From NCBI GenBank assembly GCA_947494195.1, contig CANLUC010000004.1, positions 1 through 64,000 on the forward strand: a DNA stretch of 64,000 bases, given 5' to 3'. The DNA comes from an uncultured Nesterenkonia sp. (GTDB lineage Bacteria > Actinomycetota > Actinomycetes > Actinomycetales > Micrococcaceae). Position numbers and translations under genes: made by a program. The notes below the pieces were generated by a model, which searched no databases, had not been told where the DNA came from, and worked only from the letters and a program-made list of their open reading frames with translations. Shown here piece by piece: positions 16,036 to 25,124 of this stretch. Positions within the stretch are counted from its first letter, which is position 1. Every line of letters starts with the position of its first letter.

Positions 16036-16464
16036 TCAGCCTCCGGCGAAGGGCGGCAGCACGTCCAGCTGGTCACCCGGCTGGACCTGGGTGCTCTCTG
16101 CCCGGGCGCGCACTCCGTTGACCAGGAACGAGCTGCGCGCGCATACCCGGTCCAGGCTGGGGGCGGCGGAGGGGGATGTGTCCGAGGTGGGCGCGCCGTC
16201 GTCGTCCGCTGTGTGCTCAGCAGTCTGCTGCCGGACCAGTTGCGGCAGGTCTGCGATGAGCTCGGCGAGGGCAATTCCGGCAGCGGGCAATGGCGTGGGC
16301 AGTGGAATCTGGAGCTGCTCGGCGCCGGCGGCCTCTGCGGCGGCGGCGAAGAACCGGACGGTGATCTGCTGGTCTCCGGTGCTTTCCGGGCCGGTTGAGC
16401 CGGTGGTGGCGTCATGGGAGGCGGGGTCTGCGTTCTGTGCGGGCGAGGGGTCCTGCATGGTCAT
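16036..16464 (-). CDS. moaD: Molybdopterin synthase small subunit MoaD, with an internal insert
   Basis: A ubiquitin-fold sulfur carrier that ends in the required Gly-Gly (LPPFAGG). After activation its C-terminal thiocarboxylate gives sulfur to cyclic pyranopterin in complex with MoaE. The conserved ends are clear: ITVRFFAAAAEAAGAEQLQIPLP and SSFLVNGVRARAESTQVQPGDQLDVLPPFAGG. At 142 aa it is longer than the usual 80-90, because of a 25-residue N-terminal extension and an acidic Ser/Thr/Pro insert (about residues 80-100). It lies 5 nt after moaA. The moaE partner is at 20191. Confidence 0.88.
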   Translation of the reverse strand: MTMQDPSPAQNADPASHDATTGSTGPESTGDQQITVRFFAAAAEAAGAEQLQIPLPTPLPAAGIALAELIADLPQLVRQQTAEHTADDDGAPTSDTSPSAAPSLDRVCARSSFLVNGVRARAESTQVQPGDQLDVLPPFAGG

Positions 16465-16469
16465 GGCGC

Positions 16470-17669
16470 TCAGCCTCCGATCGCTGACATGGAACGGTCA
16501 GGGCGGTGGAAGCTTGCCAGATCGAATCCGGGGCGGTCGGTGCCGTGCGCGGCGGGCTTGACCCACATGGCTTCGGCCCAGGCCTGGGCGATGTCCGCGT
16601 CCGTGCTCTCGGGGGCACGCAGCAGGTGCATCAGGTCGAACTCCTCGTTGGAGAACAGGCAGCTCATCACGCGCCCCTCCGCGGTGAGGCGGGTGCGGCG
16701 GCAGTCGCCGCAGAACGGCTCGGTCACCGAGGCGATGATTCCCACGCGGCCCAGCGGTTCGGGCTCCGACTCAGGGGAGGCCCCGGGCGCGGTGTCCAGG
16801 GGGAATACATCGAAGCGCTCGGCTGGGGCGCCGTCGCGGTTCTCCTGGGTCGGGGCAAGCCGGAACCGTTCGGAGAGCAATGCGCGGGTCTCGGCGGCGG
16901 AGATGGTGCCTTCGGCCTTCCACTGCTGGTCGCCGTCCAGCGGCATCTGCTCGATAAAGCGCAGCTCGAAGCCGCGCGCCACGGACCATTCCAGCAGGTC
17001 AGCTGCATGGGTGTCATTGACTCCGCGCATCAGCACCGCGTTGATCTTCAGTGGAGTCAGTCCGGCGGCCGCCGCGGCCTCCACGCCCATCAGCACCTTG
17101 TCCAGGGAGTCGCGGCGGGTCAGCTGGGCGAAGGTCTCGCGGTGCACCGAGTCCAGGGAGATGTTTACCCGGGTCAGACCGGCCTCGGCGAGGGCGGCGG
17201 CCTTGCGCTCGAGACCGATGGCGTTGGTGGTCATGGCGATGGGCAGATCAGGGTGATCCGCGCGGAGTCCGGCGATGATGTCCACCAGGTCGGCGCGGAC
17301 CAGCGGCTCCCCGCCGGTCAGGCGCAGCTCCCGCACACCGAGCGTGTTCACGCCGATGTGGACCAGGCGGCGAATCTCTGCCGCAGAGAGCAGCTGGTCC
17401 TTGCTGAGCCAGGGGAGCCCCTCGGCGGGCATGCAGTAGGTACAACGCAGATTGCACTTGTCGATCAAGGAGATGCGCAGGTCGGTGGCGCGGCGGCCGA
17501 AGGAGTCCATGAGCCCGCGTGCGGGGTCGGGTCCCGTGGTGTCGGGACCCGTCGCCCCGGTGGGTGGACGATCGCTGGAGCCGGAGGGGCTTCGCAGCGC
17601 CGGCATTCCCAGCTGCACCGGCGCCGTATGGCCCGGAGCAGGGGTGAGGTCATGCTGAGCCTGCTGCAT
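16470..17669 (-). CDS. moaA: GTP 3',8-cyclase MoaA
   Basis: A radical-SAM enzyme for the first step of molybdenum cofactor synthesis, rearranging GTP to 3',8-cyclo-GTP. The protein (399 aa) has the SAM cluster motif CNLRCTYC, the GGEPL motif, the C-terminal second cluster (CGDC, then CLF) and the terminal Gly-Gly (SAIGG) needed for activity. The ATG at 17669 is chosen because a -10 box (TACGAT) lies 6 nt upstream, giving a leaderless transcript. About 50 disordered residues precede the catalytic domain. The operon is moaA-moaD, divergent from moeA. Confidence 0.95.
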   Translation of the reverse strand: MQQAQHDLTPAPGHTAPVQLGMPALRSPSGSSDRPPTGATGPDTTGPDPARGLMDSFGRRATDLRISLIDKCNLRCTYCMPAEGLPWLSKDQLLSAAEIRRLVHIGVNTLGVRELRLTGGEPLVRADLVDIIAGLRADHPDLPIAMTTNAIGLERKAAALAEAGLTRVNISLDSVHRETFAQLTRRDSLDKVLMGVEAAAAAGLTPLKINAVLMRGVNDTHAADLLEWSVARGFELRFIEQMPLDGDQQWKAEGTISAAETRALLSERFRLAPTQENRDGAPAERFDVFPLDTAPGASPESEPEPLGRVGIIASVTEPFCGDCRRTRLTAEGRVMSCLFSNEEFDLMHLLRAPESTDADIAQAWAEAMWVKPAAHGTDRPGFDLASFHRPDRSMSAIGG

Positions 17670-17675
17670 GCGGCC

Positions 17676-17681
17676 ATCGTA
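17676..17681 (-). promoter_or_regulatory. -10 box, leaderless moaA
   Basis: TACGAT on the minus strand, separated by 6 nt (GGCCGC) from the moaA ATG. Confidence 0.55.
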
Positions 17682-17735
17682 TCCCCGTCGCCTGGATCCC
17701 CGCTGGCCGTCTCGGGAGATGTCAGGGGCCCCGCG

Positions 17736-17741
17736 TAGACT
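17736..17741 (+). promoter_or_regulatory. -10 box, leaderless moeA operon
   Basis: TAGACT, separated by 7 nt from the moeA ATG at 17749. No ribosome-binding motif is present, consistent with leaderless translation. Confidence 0.6.
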
Positions 17742-17748
17742 GGGCCCC

Positions 17749-19092
17749 ATGTCAGAGACCACTACTCGAGTGCCCGTTGAAGAGCACATCAGCCGCCTGA
17801 AAGACGTCCTGGGTGCCGCGCTGGGGGCCCGTGCCACCGAAACCGTGGAGATCTCCGCCGGCGGCGTGGCCGGTCGGATCATCGCCGAACGGCTGGTCTC
17901 CGAGGTCCCGCTTCCCGGGTTCGACAACTCACAGATGGACGGCTTCGCGCTGCGCGCCGCCGACCTCGCCGTGGTCGACGGCGAGGCGCGACTGCCCGTG
18001 GCCGGCACCACCGCCGCAGGCAATGAGCCCGCGCTGCTGCCACTGGGCGCCGCCTTCGAGGTGATGACCGGTGCGCCCATTCCCGCCGGAGCAGACCTGG
18101 TCATTCCCGTGGAGTTCACCGAAGGCTTCGGTGCGAAAGAGGTCCACTTCACCGGGCTGAGTGAGGCCGACGTCGTCCCCGGACGCTACATCCGCGCCAT
18201 CGGTTCTGACATCGCCGCCGGTGAGCTCCTTGCCGAACCCGGCGACGTGATCAGCCCCGCCCAGCTGGCGGTGCTCGTGGCCTGCGGCTACGCCGAGCTC
18301 GAGGTCCTGGAACCCATTCGCACCCTGGTGCTCTCCACCGGGGATGAGATTCGCCGGCCCGGATCCGAACTGCGCCCCGGACAGCTCTACGATGCGGACA
18401 CCCCGCTGCTCGGTGCCGTGCTGGAGACCTTCGGCCACCAGGTCGTGACCTCCCGCGTGGGCACCGATGACCCGGCGTGGTTCCTCGACGCGCTCGATGC
18501 ACTCGTAGCGGTGCACCACCCGCACCTGATCATCACCGCCGGAGGCATCAGCAAGGGCGCCTACGAGGTGGTGCGCCAGGGTCTGGGCAATCGCGGCATC
18601 TCCTTCGGCACCGTGGCCCAGCAGCCCGGCGGGCCGCAGGGCTGGGGTCTGCTCGAAGGCGACCTCGAGGGCCGAGGGCTCCTGCACTGGCGTTCCCAGC
18701 AGGAGGATCCCCACGCTCCGATCGCCGTGATCGCGCTCCCCGGGAACCCCGTCTCCTCCGCCGTGAGCATGGAGACCCTGGTCCGCCCCGCGCTGGCAGC
18801 GGTGGACCCCAACTGCGCACCGCCGCGCCGCATCACCGTGCGCACCGTGGAAGACATCAGCTCCCCACAGGGCGTGCGGCAGTTCCGTCGCGTGCGGATC
18901 CTCGACGATGCCGCCGCCGAGGCGGGCAGCGTGCCCACTGTGGCGCTCGAAGGCGGCCCCGGATCGCATCTGCTGGGACACCTGGCCCGTGCGGACGCGC
19001 TGCTCGAGCTGCCCGCCGACGACGTGGAAGTGCCCTCCGGCTCGGAGCGGCAGGCAGTGCTGATCACCGGCCGCGGAGTGGGCACTCGATGA
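17749..19092 (+). CDS. moeA: Molybdopterin molybdenumtransferase MoeA
   Basis: MoeA inserts molybdate into adenylylated molybdopterin. The 447-residue protein has the N-terminal segment [20 protein letters not shown], the PTGDEI-like segment ([12 protein letters not shown]), the molybdopterin-binding motif [14 protein letters not shown] (in place of TSGGVSVGDYD) and a GNPVSS loop. It is the first gene of moeA-moaC-mogA-moaE, each overlapping the next by ATGA. The start at 17749 follows the -10 box at 17736. Confidence 0.95.
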   Translation: MSETTTRVPVEEHISRLKDVLGAALGARATETVEISAGGVAGRIIAERLVSEVPLPGFDNSQMDGFALRAADLAVVDGEARLPVAGTTAAGNEPALLPLGAAFEVMTGAPIPAGADLVIPVEFTEGFGAKEVHFTGLSEADVVPGRYIRAIGSDIAAGELLAEPGDVISPAQLAVLVACGYAELEVLEPIRTLVLSTGDEIRRPGSELRPGQLYDADTPLLGAVLETFGHQVVTSRVGTDDPAWFLDALDALVAVHHPHLIITAGGISKGAYEVVRQGLGNRGISFGTVAQQPGGPQGWGLLEGDLEGRGLLHWRSQQEDPHAPIAVIALPGNPVSSAVSMETLVRPALAAVDPNCAPPRRITVRTVEDISSPQGVRQFRRVRILDDAAAEAGSVPTVALEGGPGSHLLGHLARADALLELPADDVEVPSGSERQAVLITGRGVGTR

Positions 19093-19649
19093 GCGCGCAG
19101 GACAGCCCGCAGCCGGGAGAGCCCGCCCAGCCAACCGGCGGACCCGAGGACGACGCGCAGCGACTGACCCATGTCCGCGGGGACGGCAGCGCTCATATGG
19201 TCGATGTCTCCGGCAAGGAGGTCACCTCTCGGGTGGCGCGTGCGCAGGCAGTGCTCATCACTACCAGCACCGTCACGGCCCTGCTGGCCGGGGATGGCCT
19301 GCCCAAGGGTGACGCCCTGGCCACCGCTCGGATCGCCGGCATCATGGCGGCGAAGAAGACACCCGAGCTGGTGCCGCTGTGCCATCCGCTGCCGGTGGCG
19401 AAGGTGACCGTCGACCTTGAGGTCGATGCTCCCGCTCCGGGATCGGTGCTCATCACCACCGAGGTGAAGACGACCTCGCGCACCGGGGTGGAGATCGAAG
19501 CATTGACCGCGGCGGCAGTCGCGGCGTTGACTCTGTACGACATGATCAAGGCCGTGGACAAGGCCGCCGTGATCACGGACCAGAAGGTCTTGTTCAAAGC
19601 AGGGGGCAGAAGCGGCGAATGGGCCAGGACTGAGATGGAGACTGGATGA
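19089..19649 (+). CDS. moaC: Cyclic pyranopterin monophosphate synthase MoaC
   Basis: MoaC makes cyclic pyranopterin monophosphate from the MoaA product. The 186-residue protein shows the family landmarks LTHV...[31 protein letters not shown], the [16 protein letters not shown] segment and [13 protein letters not shown]. About 25 extra N-terminal residues are Pro/Gln-rich. The start is the ATG overlapping the moeA stop (ATGA). A much longer frame that continues upstream lies inside moeA and is not real. Confidence 0.95.
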   Translation: MSAQDSPQPGEPAQPTGGPEDDAQRLTHVRGDGSAHMVDVSGKEVTSRVARAQAVLITTSTVTALLAGDGLPKGDALATARIAGIMAAKKTPELVPLCHPLPVAKVTVDLEVDAPAPGSVLITTEVKTTSRTGVEIEALTAAAVAALTLYDMIKAVDKAAVITDQKVLFKAGGRSGEWARTEMETG

Positions 19650-20194
19650 CTGACACCCCGGAACTGGGAAAGACCGACTATTCCGACGCCGAGACCTCGC
19701 GCATGATCGCTCCGGTCATCGTCTCCACCCGGGCGGCCACCGGCGTCACCGAAGATCGTTCAGCGCCGGTCATCGCCGAACTCGCGAAGACGATCGGGTT
19801 CTTCGCGCGACCGCCAGTGATCATCCCCGACGGCGAAGGCGTGCTCGCGGCCATCTCCGAGTTGCTGGTGCAGATTGAGCCGGCCGTGATCATCACTTCC
19901 GGCGGCACCGGCCTCACTCCAGATGACCTCACCCCGGAGTACACCAGACCGCTGCTGGACAAAGAGGTCCCCGGCATCATGGAGGCCGTTCGCGCCCATG
20001 GCCTATCGAAGAATCCACTGGCAGCGCTGAGCCGAGGAGTGGCCGGGGTGACCGGCAAGACCGTCATCGTGAACCTTCCGGGCTCGCCCAAGGCCGTGCG
20101 CGAAGGCATGGAAGTGCTCGTGAAGCTGCTGCCGCATCTCTGCGATCAGGTCTCTGACATCCGCGATCACGACTCCTGGGGCAGCGACTCATGA
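19646..20194 (+). CDS. mogA: Molybdopterin adenylyltransferase MogA/MoaB family
   Basis: A 182-residue enzyme that adenylylates molybdopterin before MoeA inserts molybdenum. The binding motifs [15 protein letters not shown] and [17 protein letters not shown] are intact, and the N-terminal [12 protein letters not shown] strand fits the fold. It overlaps moaC and moaE by 4 bp each, so the four genes are translationally coupled. MogA and MoaB cannot be separated from sequence alone. Confidence 0.92.
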   Translation: MTDTPELGKTDYSDAETSRMIAPVIVSTRAATGVTEDRSAPVIAELAKTIGFFARPPVIIPDGEGVLAAISELLVQIEPAVIITSGGTGLTPDDLTPEYTRPLLDKEVPGIMEAVRAHGLSKNPLAALSRGVAGVTGKTVIVNLPGSPKAVREGMEVLVKLLPHLCDQVSDIRDHDSWGSDS

Positions 20195-20679
20195 GCCCGG
20201 ACGGTCCGCAGTCGCTGAACCAGGCGGGACTCTCCGCCGAGGAGCCCTTCGAGTTCCCGCAGGAACGGGTGATCCAGGCTGCGCTCAGTGACCAGCCGCT
20301 GAGCCTGACCCAGGCTGAGGTGGAGGTCTGGGCGGACCGGGCGGGCGCCGTCGTCGGCTTCTCCGGGATCGTGCGCAATCATGACCACGGTCAGTCCGTG
20401 GACCGGCTGAGTTACACCGCGCACCCCTCTGCCGCCGAGGCGCTCGCGCAGGTGGCCGTGGATGTCGCCGCGCGCTTTCCGACCGTGCGGGTGTGGGTGG
20501 CCCACCGGGTGGGTCAGCTCGAGATCGGCGATCACGCGCTCGTGGCTGCGGTGGCCTCAGCGCACCGTGCCGAGGCGTTCCAGGCTTGCGCCGAGCTGGT
20601 GGAGCAGACCAAGGATCAGGTGCCGATCTGGAAGGAACAGTTCTTCTCCGACGGCACCCGGGAGTGGGTCGGCAGCTAG
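20191..20679 (+). CDS. moaE: Molybdopterin synthase catalytic subunit MoaE
   Basis: A 162-residue large subunit of molybdopterin synthase; it transfers sulfur from the MoaD thiocarboxylate. Family segments are clear: VWADRAGAVVGFSGIVRNHDHG, LSYTAHPSAAEAL, VWVAHRVGQLEIGDHALVAAV, SAHRAEAFQACAELVEQTKDQVPIWKEQFFSDG with the catalytic Lys residues. It ends the rightward moco operon. Its partner gene moaD is in the leftward operon, so the two subunits are under separate promoters. Confidence 0.94.
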   Translation: MSPDGPQSLNQAGLSAEEPFEFPQERVIQAALSDQPLSLTQAEVEVWADRAGAVVGFSGIVRNHDHGQSVDRLSYTAHPSAAEALAQVAVDVAARFPTVRVWVAHRVGQLEIGDHALVAAVASAHRAEAFQACAELVEQTKDQVPIWKEQFFSDGTREWVGS

Positions 20680-20727
20680 ACTCTGAAGCAGGCCCACGAA
20701 GGTGGCGCGGTCAGTGCGGAGTGGAAC

Positions 20728-21180
20728 TCAGCCTGCAGTGCGGGCGGACTTCTCCATGGCGATGGCCTTGCGCATCATCTTGCGCGCGCGGACCCGGTCT
20801 CCGGCGGTGTCATAGGCGATGGAGAGCCGGAACCAGGAGCGCCAGTCCTCCGGTGCGGCCTCGGCCTCAGCGGCGTACACCTTGAACTGCTCGTCGGCCT
20901 GCTCGCGGTTCGCCCGACCACCGGCCGAGCGTTCCACAGTGTCCTCGGGCAGTCCGCCCTCGTCCTCCAGCCGACGGCCGAGCCGTTCGGTGCCGATGCC
21001 GAAGAGCAGCTCTCGCCCGAGCACCCACACGCCCAGCGCCACGATCAGCATGGCGCCGGCACCGATCAGCTGCGCGGCGAGGTCGTCCACGCGCAGGAAT
21101 CGCCAGGCCGAGGCGGCTGCGCCGACCAGCATGATGGCCAGCAGCACGATAACCAGCCCGGTCCAGAATTTCGTCTTCAT
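20728..21180 (-). CDS. Membrane-anchored hypothetical protein with TPR-like end
   Basis: A 150-residue protein with two N-terminal transmembrane helices (about residues 5-27 and 35-58), a charged linker, and a C-terminal helical part (ADEQFKVYAAEAEAAPEDWRSWFRLSIAYDTAGDRVRARKMMRKAIAME) that looks like one tetratricopeptide hairpin. It starts 5 nt after dapB and in the same direction, so it is likely cotranscribed. Function is unknown; similar small genes follow dapB in related actinobacteria. Confidence 0.8.
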   Translation of the reverse strand: MKTKFWTGLVIVLLAIMLVGAAASAWRFLRVDDLAAQLIGAGAMLIVALGVWVLGRELLFGIGTERLGRRLEDEGGLPEDTVERSAGGRANREQADEQFKVYAAEAEAAPEDWRSWFRLSIAYDTAGDRVRARKMMRKAIAMEKSARTAG

Positions 21181-21185
21181 CGGGC

Positions 21186-21947
21186 CTACAGCCCCAGGTC
21201 CAGATAGCCGTCGAGTCCGTGGGTCAGGCCGGGACGCGACCCCACGGTGCGCAGCCCGAGCAGCACGCCGGGCATGAAGGAGGCACGGTCGAAGGAGTCG
21301 TGGCGGAGGCTCAGCTGTTCTCCGGCGGAGCCCAGCAGCACCTCCTGGTGGGCGACCAGTCCGCGCAGCCGGACGGAATGCACGTGGATGCCCGCCACCT
21401 CGGCGCCGCGGGCGCCCTCAAGTGCGGTCTCAGTGGCATCGGGGGAGGGGGCGACGTCGGCGGCCTCCCGCGCCGCGCCCATCAGCTCGGCGGTGCGCAC
21501 GGCGGTGCCGGAGGGGGCGTCGACCTTCTGCGGGTGGTGCAGCTCGATGACCTCCGCGGACTCGAAGTACTGCGCGGCCTTGGCGGCGAACGCCGTGGCC
21601 AGCACGGAGCCCAGCGCAAAGTTCGGTGCGATCAGCACACCGGACTCGGGGTGCTCGGCGAGCAGCTGCTCGAGGCGCTCCAGGCGGTCGGTGTCCCAGC
21701 CAGTGGTCCCAACCACGGCGTGGATCCCGTGCTCCACGGCGAAGCGGACATTTTCCTCGGTGGAATTCGGCACGGTGAGGTCCACGATGTGCGTGGCACC
21801 TGCGGAGAGGATGTCCTCCAGGGTGTCGCTGCGCCCGTGCGCCGCGACCAGCTCCATGTCCGGGGCGTTCTTCACGGCTTCCACGGCCTCGCTGCCCATG
21901 CGCCCACCGGCGCCGAGCACGGCGACTCGAATCTCTGCATTGCTCAT
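21186..21947 (-). CDS. dapB: 4-hydroxy-tetrahydrodipicolinate reductase DapB
   Basis: DapB reduces the DapA product in the diaminopimelate/lysine pathway using NAD(P)H. The 253-residue protein has the N-terminal nucleotide motif VAVLGAGGRMGSEA, the GTTGWD segment, and the catalytic/substrate segment ELHHPQKVDAPSGTA. The ATG follows a -10 box (TAGGCT) by 6 nt, so it is probably leaderless. dapA lies about 6 kb away on the other strand, separated by the gal operon, and dapF is at 41.5 kb. Confidence 0.95.
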   Translation of the reverse strand: MSNAEIRVAVLGAGGRMGSEAVEAVKNAPDMELVAAHGRSDTLEDILSAGATHIVDLTVPNSTEENVRFAVEHGIHAVVGTTGWDTDRLERLEQLLAEHPESGVLIAPNFALGSVLATAFAAKAAQYFESAEVIELHHPQKVDAPSGTAVRTAELMGAAREAADVAPSPDATETALEGARGAEVAGIHVHSVRLRGLVAHQEVLLGSAGEQLSLRHDSFDRASFMPGVLLGLRTVGSRPGLTHGLDGYLDLGL

Positions 21948-21953
21948 GCACCC

Positions 21954-21959
21954 AGCCTA
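21954..21959 (-). promoter_or_regulatory. -10 box, leaderless dapB
   Basis: TAGGCT on the minus strand, 6 nt before the dapB ATG. Copy 1 of the 75-bp dyad begins 16 bp further upstream, over the expected -35 region. Confidence 0.55.
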
Positions 21960-21974
21960 ACGCTCACCCACCCA

Positions 21975-22049
21975 GCGTTTTACCCCGTGGGACGTGGTTT
22001 ACCGGGCGCACGGTCTGGCCGGTAGACCTCGAAAGGAGGGGTAAAACGC
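21975..22049. repeat. 75-bp nested dyad element, copy 1
   Basis: The ends GCGTTTTACCCC (21975-21986) and GGGGTAAAACGC (22038-22049) are perfect 12-bp inverted repeats. An inner pair, GGTTTACCGG (21996-22005) and CCGGTAGACC (22019-22028), matches at 9 of 10 positions. Gaps between outer and inner arms are both 9 bp and the centre is 13 bp. It lies between divergent dapB and the DeoR-gal operon. Copies 2 and 3 have exactly the same length. Confidence 0.9.
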
Positions 22050-22123
22050 CAGGAGGGTCTGTTGGAAAGTGTTCACTTGTGTTTGAATGTGATCGTTCGG
22101 TCCGCGCGTCTTGAGGAGGTCCC

Positions 22124-22981
22124 ATGCTCGCAGCTCAGCGCCGTGCTGGGATCGTCTCTCTGCTGGAATCGGCAGGCGGGGTCAGCGTCTCTGAACTGGC
22201 CACGCGCTTCGAGGTCTCGGACATGACCATCCGCCGCGATCTCGAGAACCTCGCGGAGGCGGGGCTCATCGCGAAGGTCCACGGCGGTGCCGTGGCTCCC
22301 GCGGCCGACGCCGCCGCAGCGCGGCGCACGGAGGAGCCTGGGTTCGAGGCCAAATCCGCCCAGATGCTCCCCGAGAAGCAGGCCATCGCAGCCGCCGCGG
22401 CAGAGCTCCTCGCCCCGGGAATGTCCGTCGGGCTCTCGGCCGGGACCACCACCTGGGCCCTGGCGCATCACCTGCTCACCGTCCCCGAGCTCACCGTGGT
22501 CACCAACTCCCCACGGATCGCCGCGATCTTCCACCGCGCCGCCGGTGCGCAGACCGCTGGGCACACGGCTGGGCAGGCCCGTAACACGGCAGACCCGAGA
22601 GTGATCCTCACCGGCGGGGTGCGCACCCCCTCCGACGCGCTCGTCGGACCGATCGCAAATCAGGCCCTGCGCTCGCTGCACCTGGACCTCGTCTTTCTCG
22701 GCACCCACGGCTTCTCCTCCGCCGCGGGATTCACCACGCCGAATCTCGAGGAGGCCGAGACCAACCGCACCCTGCTGCAGTCCGGGGCGCGCGCCGTCGT
22801 ACTGGCTGATCACAGCAAATGCGGCACCACCGCACTGGGCACCTTCGCCCGCCTCCCGCAGATCGACACGCTGATCAGCGACACCGGGCTCCCGGGCCCC
22901 GCGGCCGCAGAGCTGCGCGAGCAGCTGAGGCTGACGCTCGCCGACCCCCTCGTCGACCCCACCCAGACCAGGAGATCCTGA
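22124..22981 (+). CDS. DeoR-family regulator of the galactose operon
   Basis: A 285-residue repressor-type protein. It has the DeoR helix-turn-helix at the N-terminus (RRAGIVSLLESAGGVSVSELATRFEVSDMTIRRDLENLAEAGLIAKVHGGA) and a sugar-phosphate sensing domain (GLSAGTTTWALAHHL, ILTGGVRTPSDALVGP, VFLGTHGFS, LADHSKCG). It overlaps galT by 1 nt (TGATG) and is the first gene of deoR-galT-galE-galK, so it is likely an autoregulated switch for galactose use. GAGGAGGT precedes the ATG. An AT-richer stretch at about 22067-22095 (GTTCAC...GTGATC) may be its operator. Confidence 0.9.
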   Translation: MLAAQRRAGIVSLLESAGGVSVSELATRFEVSDMTIRRDLENLAEAGLIAKVHGGAVAPAADAAAARRTEEPGFEAKSAQMLPEKQAIAAAAAELLAPGMSVGLSAGTTTWALAHHLLTVPELTVVTNSPRIAAIFHRAAGAQTAGHTAGQARNTADPRVILTGGVRTPSDALVGPIANQALRSLHLDLVFLGTHGFSSAAGFTTPNLEEAETNRTLLQSGARAVVLADHSKCGTTALGTFARLPQIDTLISDTGLPGPAAAELREQLRLTLADPLVDPTQTRRS

Positions 22982-24168
22982 TGACCACCGCCCACGAGGC
23001 CCCCGACACCGAACACCGGCGCGCGCACAAGTCCCGCGCGCAGCTGGCTGATGGCCGCGAGATCCTCTTCTTCGATGACGAACCGCGCACCCGGACCGTC
23101 CAGGATCGTCGCGAGATCACCCGGCCCGAGGGTGGCAACGAGATGCGCTATGACCCGCTGCTGCGCGAATGGGTGGCCATCGCCGCCGCCCGCCAACACC
23201 GCACCCACCTGCCCTCTTCCGATCAATGCCCGCTCTGCCCCACCACCGACGACCGCGCCACCGAGGTCCCGCAGGTCGAATACGACGTCGTCGTCTTCGA
23301 AAACCGCTTCCCGTCCTTCCGCGGGGACGTCCCGGTCCCCGCCGACTTCCTGAGCACGACGGCGGCCGCCGAGTCCGCAGGAATCCGCCAGCCCGGCTCG
23401 GGGCGGTGTGAGGTGGTCTGTTTCACCGATGACCACACCTCCCAGCTCGCTCAGGTCAGCGTCACGCGGATGCGCACCGTGGTGGACGCCTGGGCGGATC
23501 GCTCGGAGGCGATGCTGGCCGAGCCCGGAGTCGAGCAGGTCTACTGCTTCGAGAATCGCGGCGAAGAGATCGGCGTGACCCTGCACCACCCGCATGGGCA
23601 GATCTACGGCTACCCGTTCATCACCCCGCGCACCCGGACCCTGCTCGAATCCGCCGCGGACTACCGCGAGCGCCGAGGTGGCGACCTCTTCGCGGACATC
23701 CTGGCCGCAGAGGTCTCCGACGGCCGGAGGATCGTGGCGCGCACCGAACACTGGACCGCGTTCATCCCCGCCTGGGCGCGCTGGCCGGTGGAGCTGCACA
23801 TCTACCCGCACCGTGCCGTGGAGCGGCTGCCGGAGCTCACCGACGCCGAACGGGAGGACTTCGCCGCGCTCTACCTGGACCTGCTCCAGCGCGGGGACCG
23901 GCTCTTCGAGGGCCCGCTGCCCTATATCTCCGGCTGGCAGCAGGCCCCGGCCTCCGCAGAGCCCGGACTGATGCGGTTGCACCTGCAGCTGTTCTCGATC
24001 CGGCGCGCGGAGAATAAGCTGAAGTTCCTGGCCGGCTCCGAATCCGGCATGGGGGTGTTCATCAATGACATCGCACCCGAGGACATGGCCCGTCGGCTGG
24101 TGGACCTGGGCGCGGACGCTGCCGAATCACACAGAGATGCAGAACCACACATGGGGGAGACACGATGA
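22981..24168 (+). CDS. galT: Galactose-1-phosphate uridylyltransferase GalT
   Basis: A 395-residue enzyme of the Leloir pathway that swaps UMP between UDP-glucose and galactose-1-phosphate. The active-site HPHGQIYGYPF, with the nucleophilic second His, is intact, and zinc-ligand segments are seen (QCPLCP near the start; the TLHHPH region). The C-terminal domain has the HIYPHR segment. The first 50 residues, including the repeat-rich EILFFDD region, are typical of actinobacterial GalT. The ATG at 22981 overlaps the regulator stop; a longer upstream frame lies within that gene. Confidence 0.95.
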   Translation: MTTAHEAPDTEHRRAHKSRAQLADGREILFFDDEPRTRTVQDRREITRPEGGNEMRYDPLLREWVAIAAARQHRTHLPSSDQCPLCPTTDDRATEVPQVEYDVVVFENRFPSFRGDVPVPADFLSTTAAAESAGIRQPGSGRCEVVCFTDDHTSQLAQVSVTRMRTVVDAWADRSEAMLAEPGVEQVYCFENRGEEIGVTLHHPHGQIYGYPFITPRTRTLLESAADYRERRGGDLFADILAAEVSDGRRIVARTEHWTAFIPAWARWPVELHIYPHRAVERLPELTDAEREDFAALYLDLLQRGDRLFEGPLPYISGWQQAPASAEPGLMRLHLQLFSIRRAENKLKFLAGSESGMGVFINDIAPEDMARRLVDLGADAAESHRDAEPHMGETR

Positions 24169-25124
24169 AGCTGCTGGTCACCGGAGGCGCCGGGTATATC
24201 GGATCAGTGGTGGTGCAGCAGCTGCTCGCCGGGGGCCACACCGTGGAGGTGCTGGACAACCTGAGCACCGGCCACGCCGATTCCATCCTCGGCGGAGCCA
24301 TCTGGCATGAGGCGGACCTGCTCCAGGCGGGGCGCATCCTGGACTCCAGCTTCGACGGCGTGGTCCACCTCGCCGCGCGCTCCCTGGTGGGCGAGTCCGT
24401 CTCCCATCCCGAGCGGTACTGGCACGGCAACATCGTGGCCACCCTCGCCCTCCTCGACGCGATGCGCGAGGCCGGGGTGCCCCGCCTGGTGTTCTCCTCC
24501 ACGGCGGCCGTCTACGGCGAGCCCGCCGGCGCCAGCATCGCCGAGACCGACCAGACCATGCCGACGAATCCCTACGGCGCGTCCAAGCTGGCGATCGATC
24601 ACATGCTCACCGCCGAGGCGCACGCTCACGGCCTGGCGGCCATCAGTCTGCGCTACTTCAACGTGGCCGGCGCCTCCGGAGAGCTGCGCGAGCGGCACGA
24701 TCCCGAGACTCACCTGATCCCGAATCTGCTCAAGGTGGCCTCGGGGGAGAAGGAGAGCGCGAGCATCTTCGGCACCGACTATCCCACCGAGGACGGCACC
24801 GCCGTCCGAGACTACATCCACGTGCGCGACCTCGCCGAGGGACACCTGCGTGCGCTGACAGCGGCCGTGCCCGGCACCCACGAGATCTACAACCTGGGCA
24901 CCGGCACCGGCACCTCGGTGCGCCAGGTCATCGACGCCGTCCGCGAAGTCACCGGCCGCGAGGTCCCCGCCGTGGAAGAGCCTCGCCGCGCGGGCGACCC
25001 TGCGGTGTTGGTGGCCTCCGGACAGCGCGCATTCGACGACCTCGGCTGGCAGCCCACCCGGGACATCCGCCAGATGGTGGCCGACGCGTGGACCGCACTC
25101 GGCGCGGAAGAAGCGCGCGCATGA
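24165..25124 (+). CDS. galE: UDP-glucose 4-epimerase GalE
   Basis: A 319-residue NAD-dependent short-chain dehydrogenase-type epimerase that interconverts UDP-galactose and UDP-glucose. The N-terminal VTGGAGYIGS binds NAD. The catalytic S-Y-K set is seen as FSSTAAVYG and YGASKLAID, and RYFNVAGA and DGTAVRDYIHVRDLAEGHL follow. Start and stop overlap galT and galK by 4 bp (ATGA), so the three enzymes are made in step. Confidence 0.95.
   Translation: MKLLVTGGAGYIGSVVVQQLLAGGHTVEVLDNLSTGHADSILGGAIWHEADLLQAGRILDSSFDGVVHLAARSLVGESVSHPERYWHGNIVATLALLDAMREAGVPRLVFSSTAAVYGEPAGASIAETDQTMPTNPYGASKLAIDHMLTAEAHAHGLAAISLRYFNVAGASGELRERHDPETHLIPNLLKVASGEKESASIFGTDYPTEDGTAVRDYIHVRDLAEGHLRALTAAVPGTHEIYNLGTGTGTSVRQVIDAVREVTGREVPAVEEPRRAGDPAVLVASGQRAFDDLGWQPTRDIRQMVADAWTALGAEEARA

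Noticed and set aside
18477-19088. Long upstream extension of moaC within moeA
   Set aside because: The Arg/Pro-rich extension is moeA read out of frame; MoaC homology begins after the ATG at 19089.
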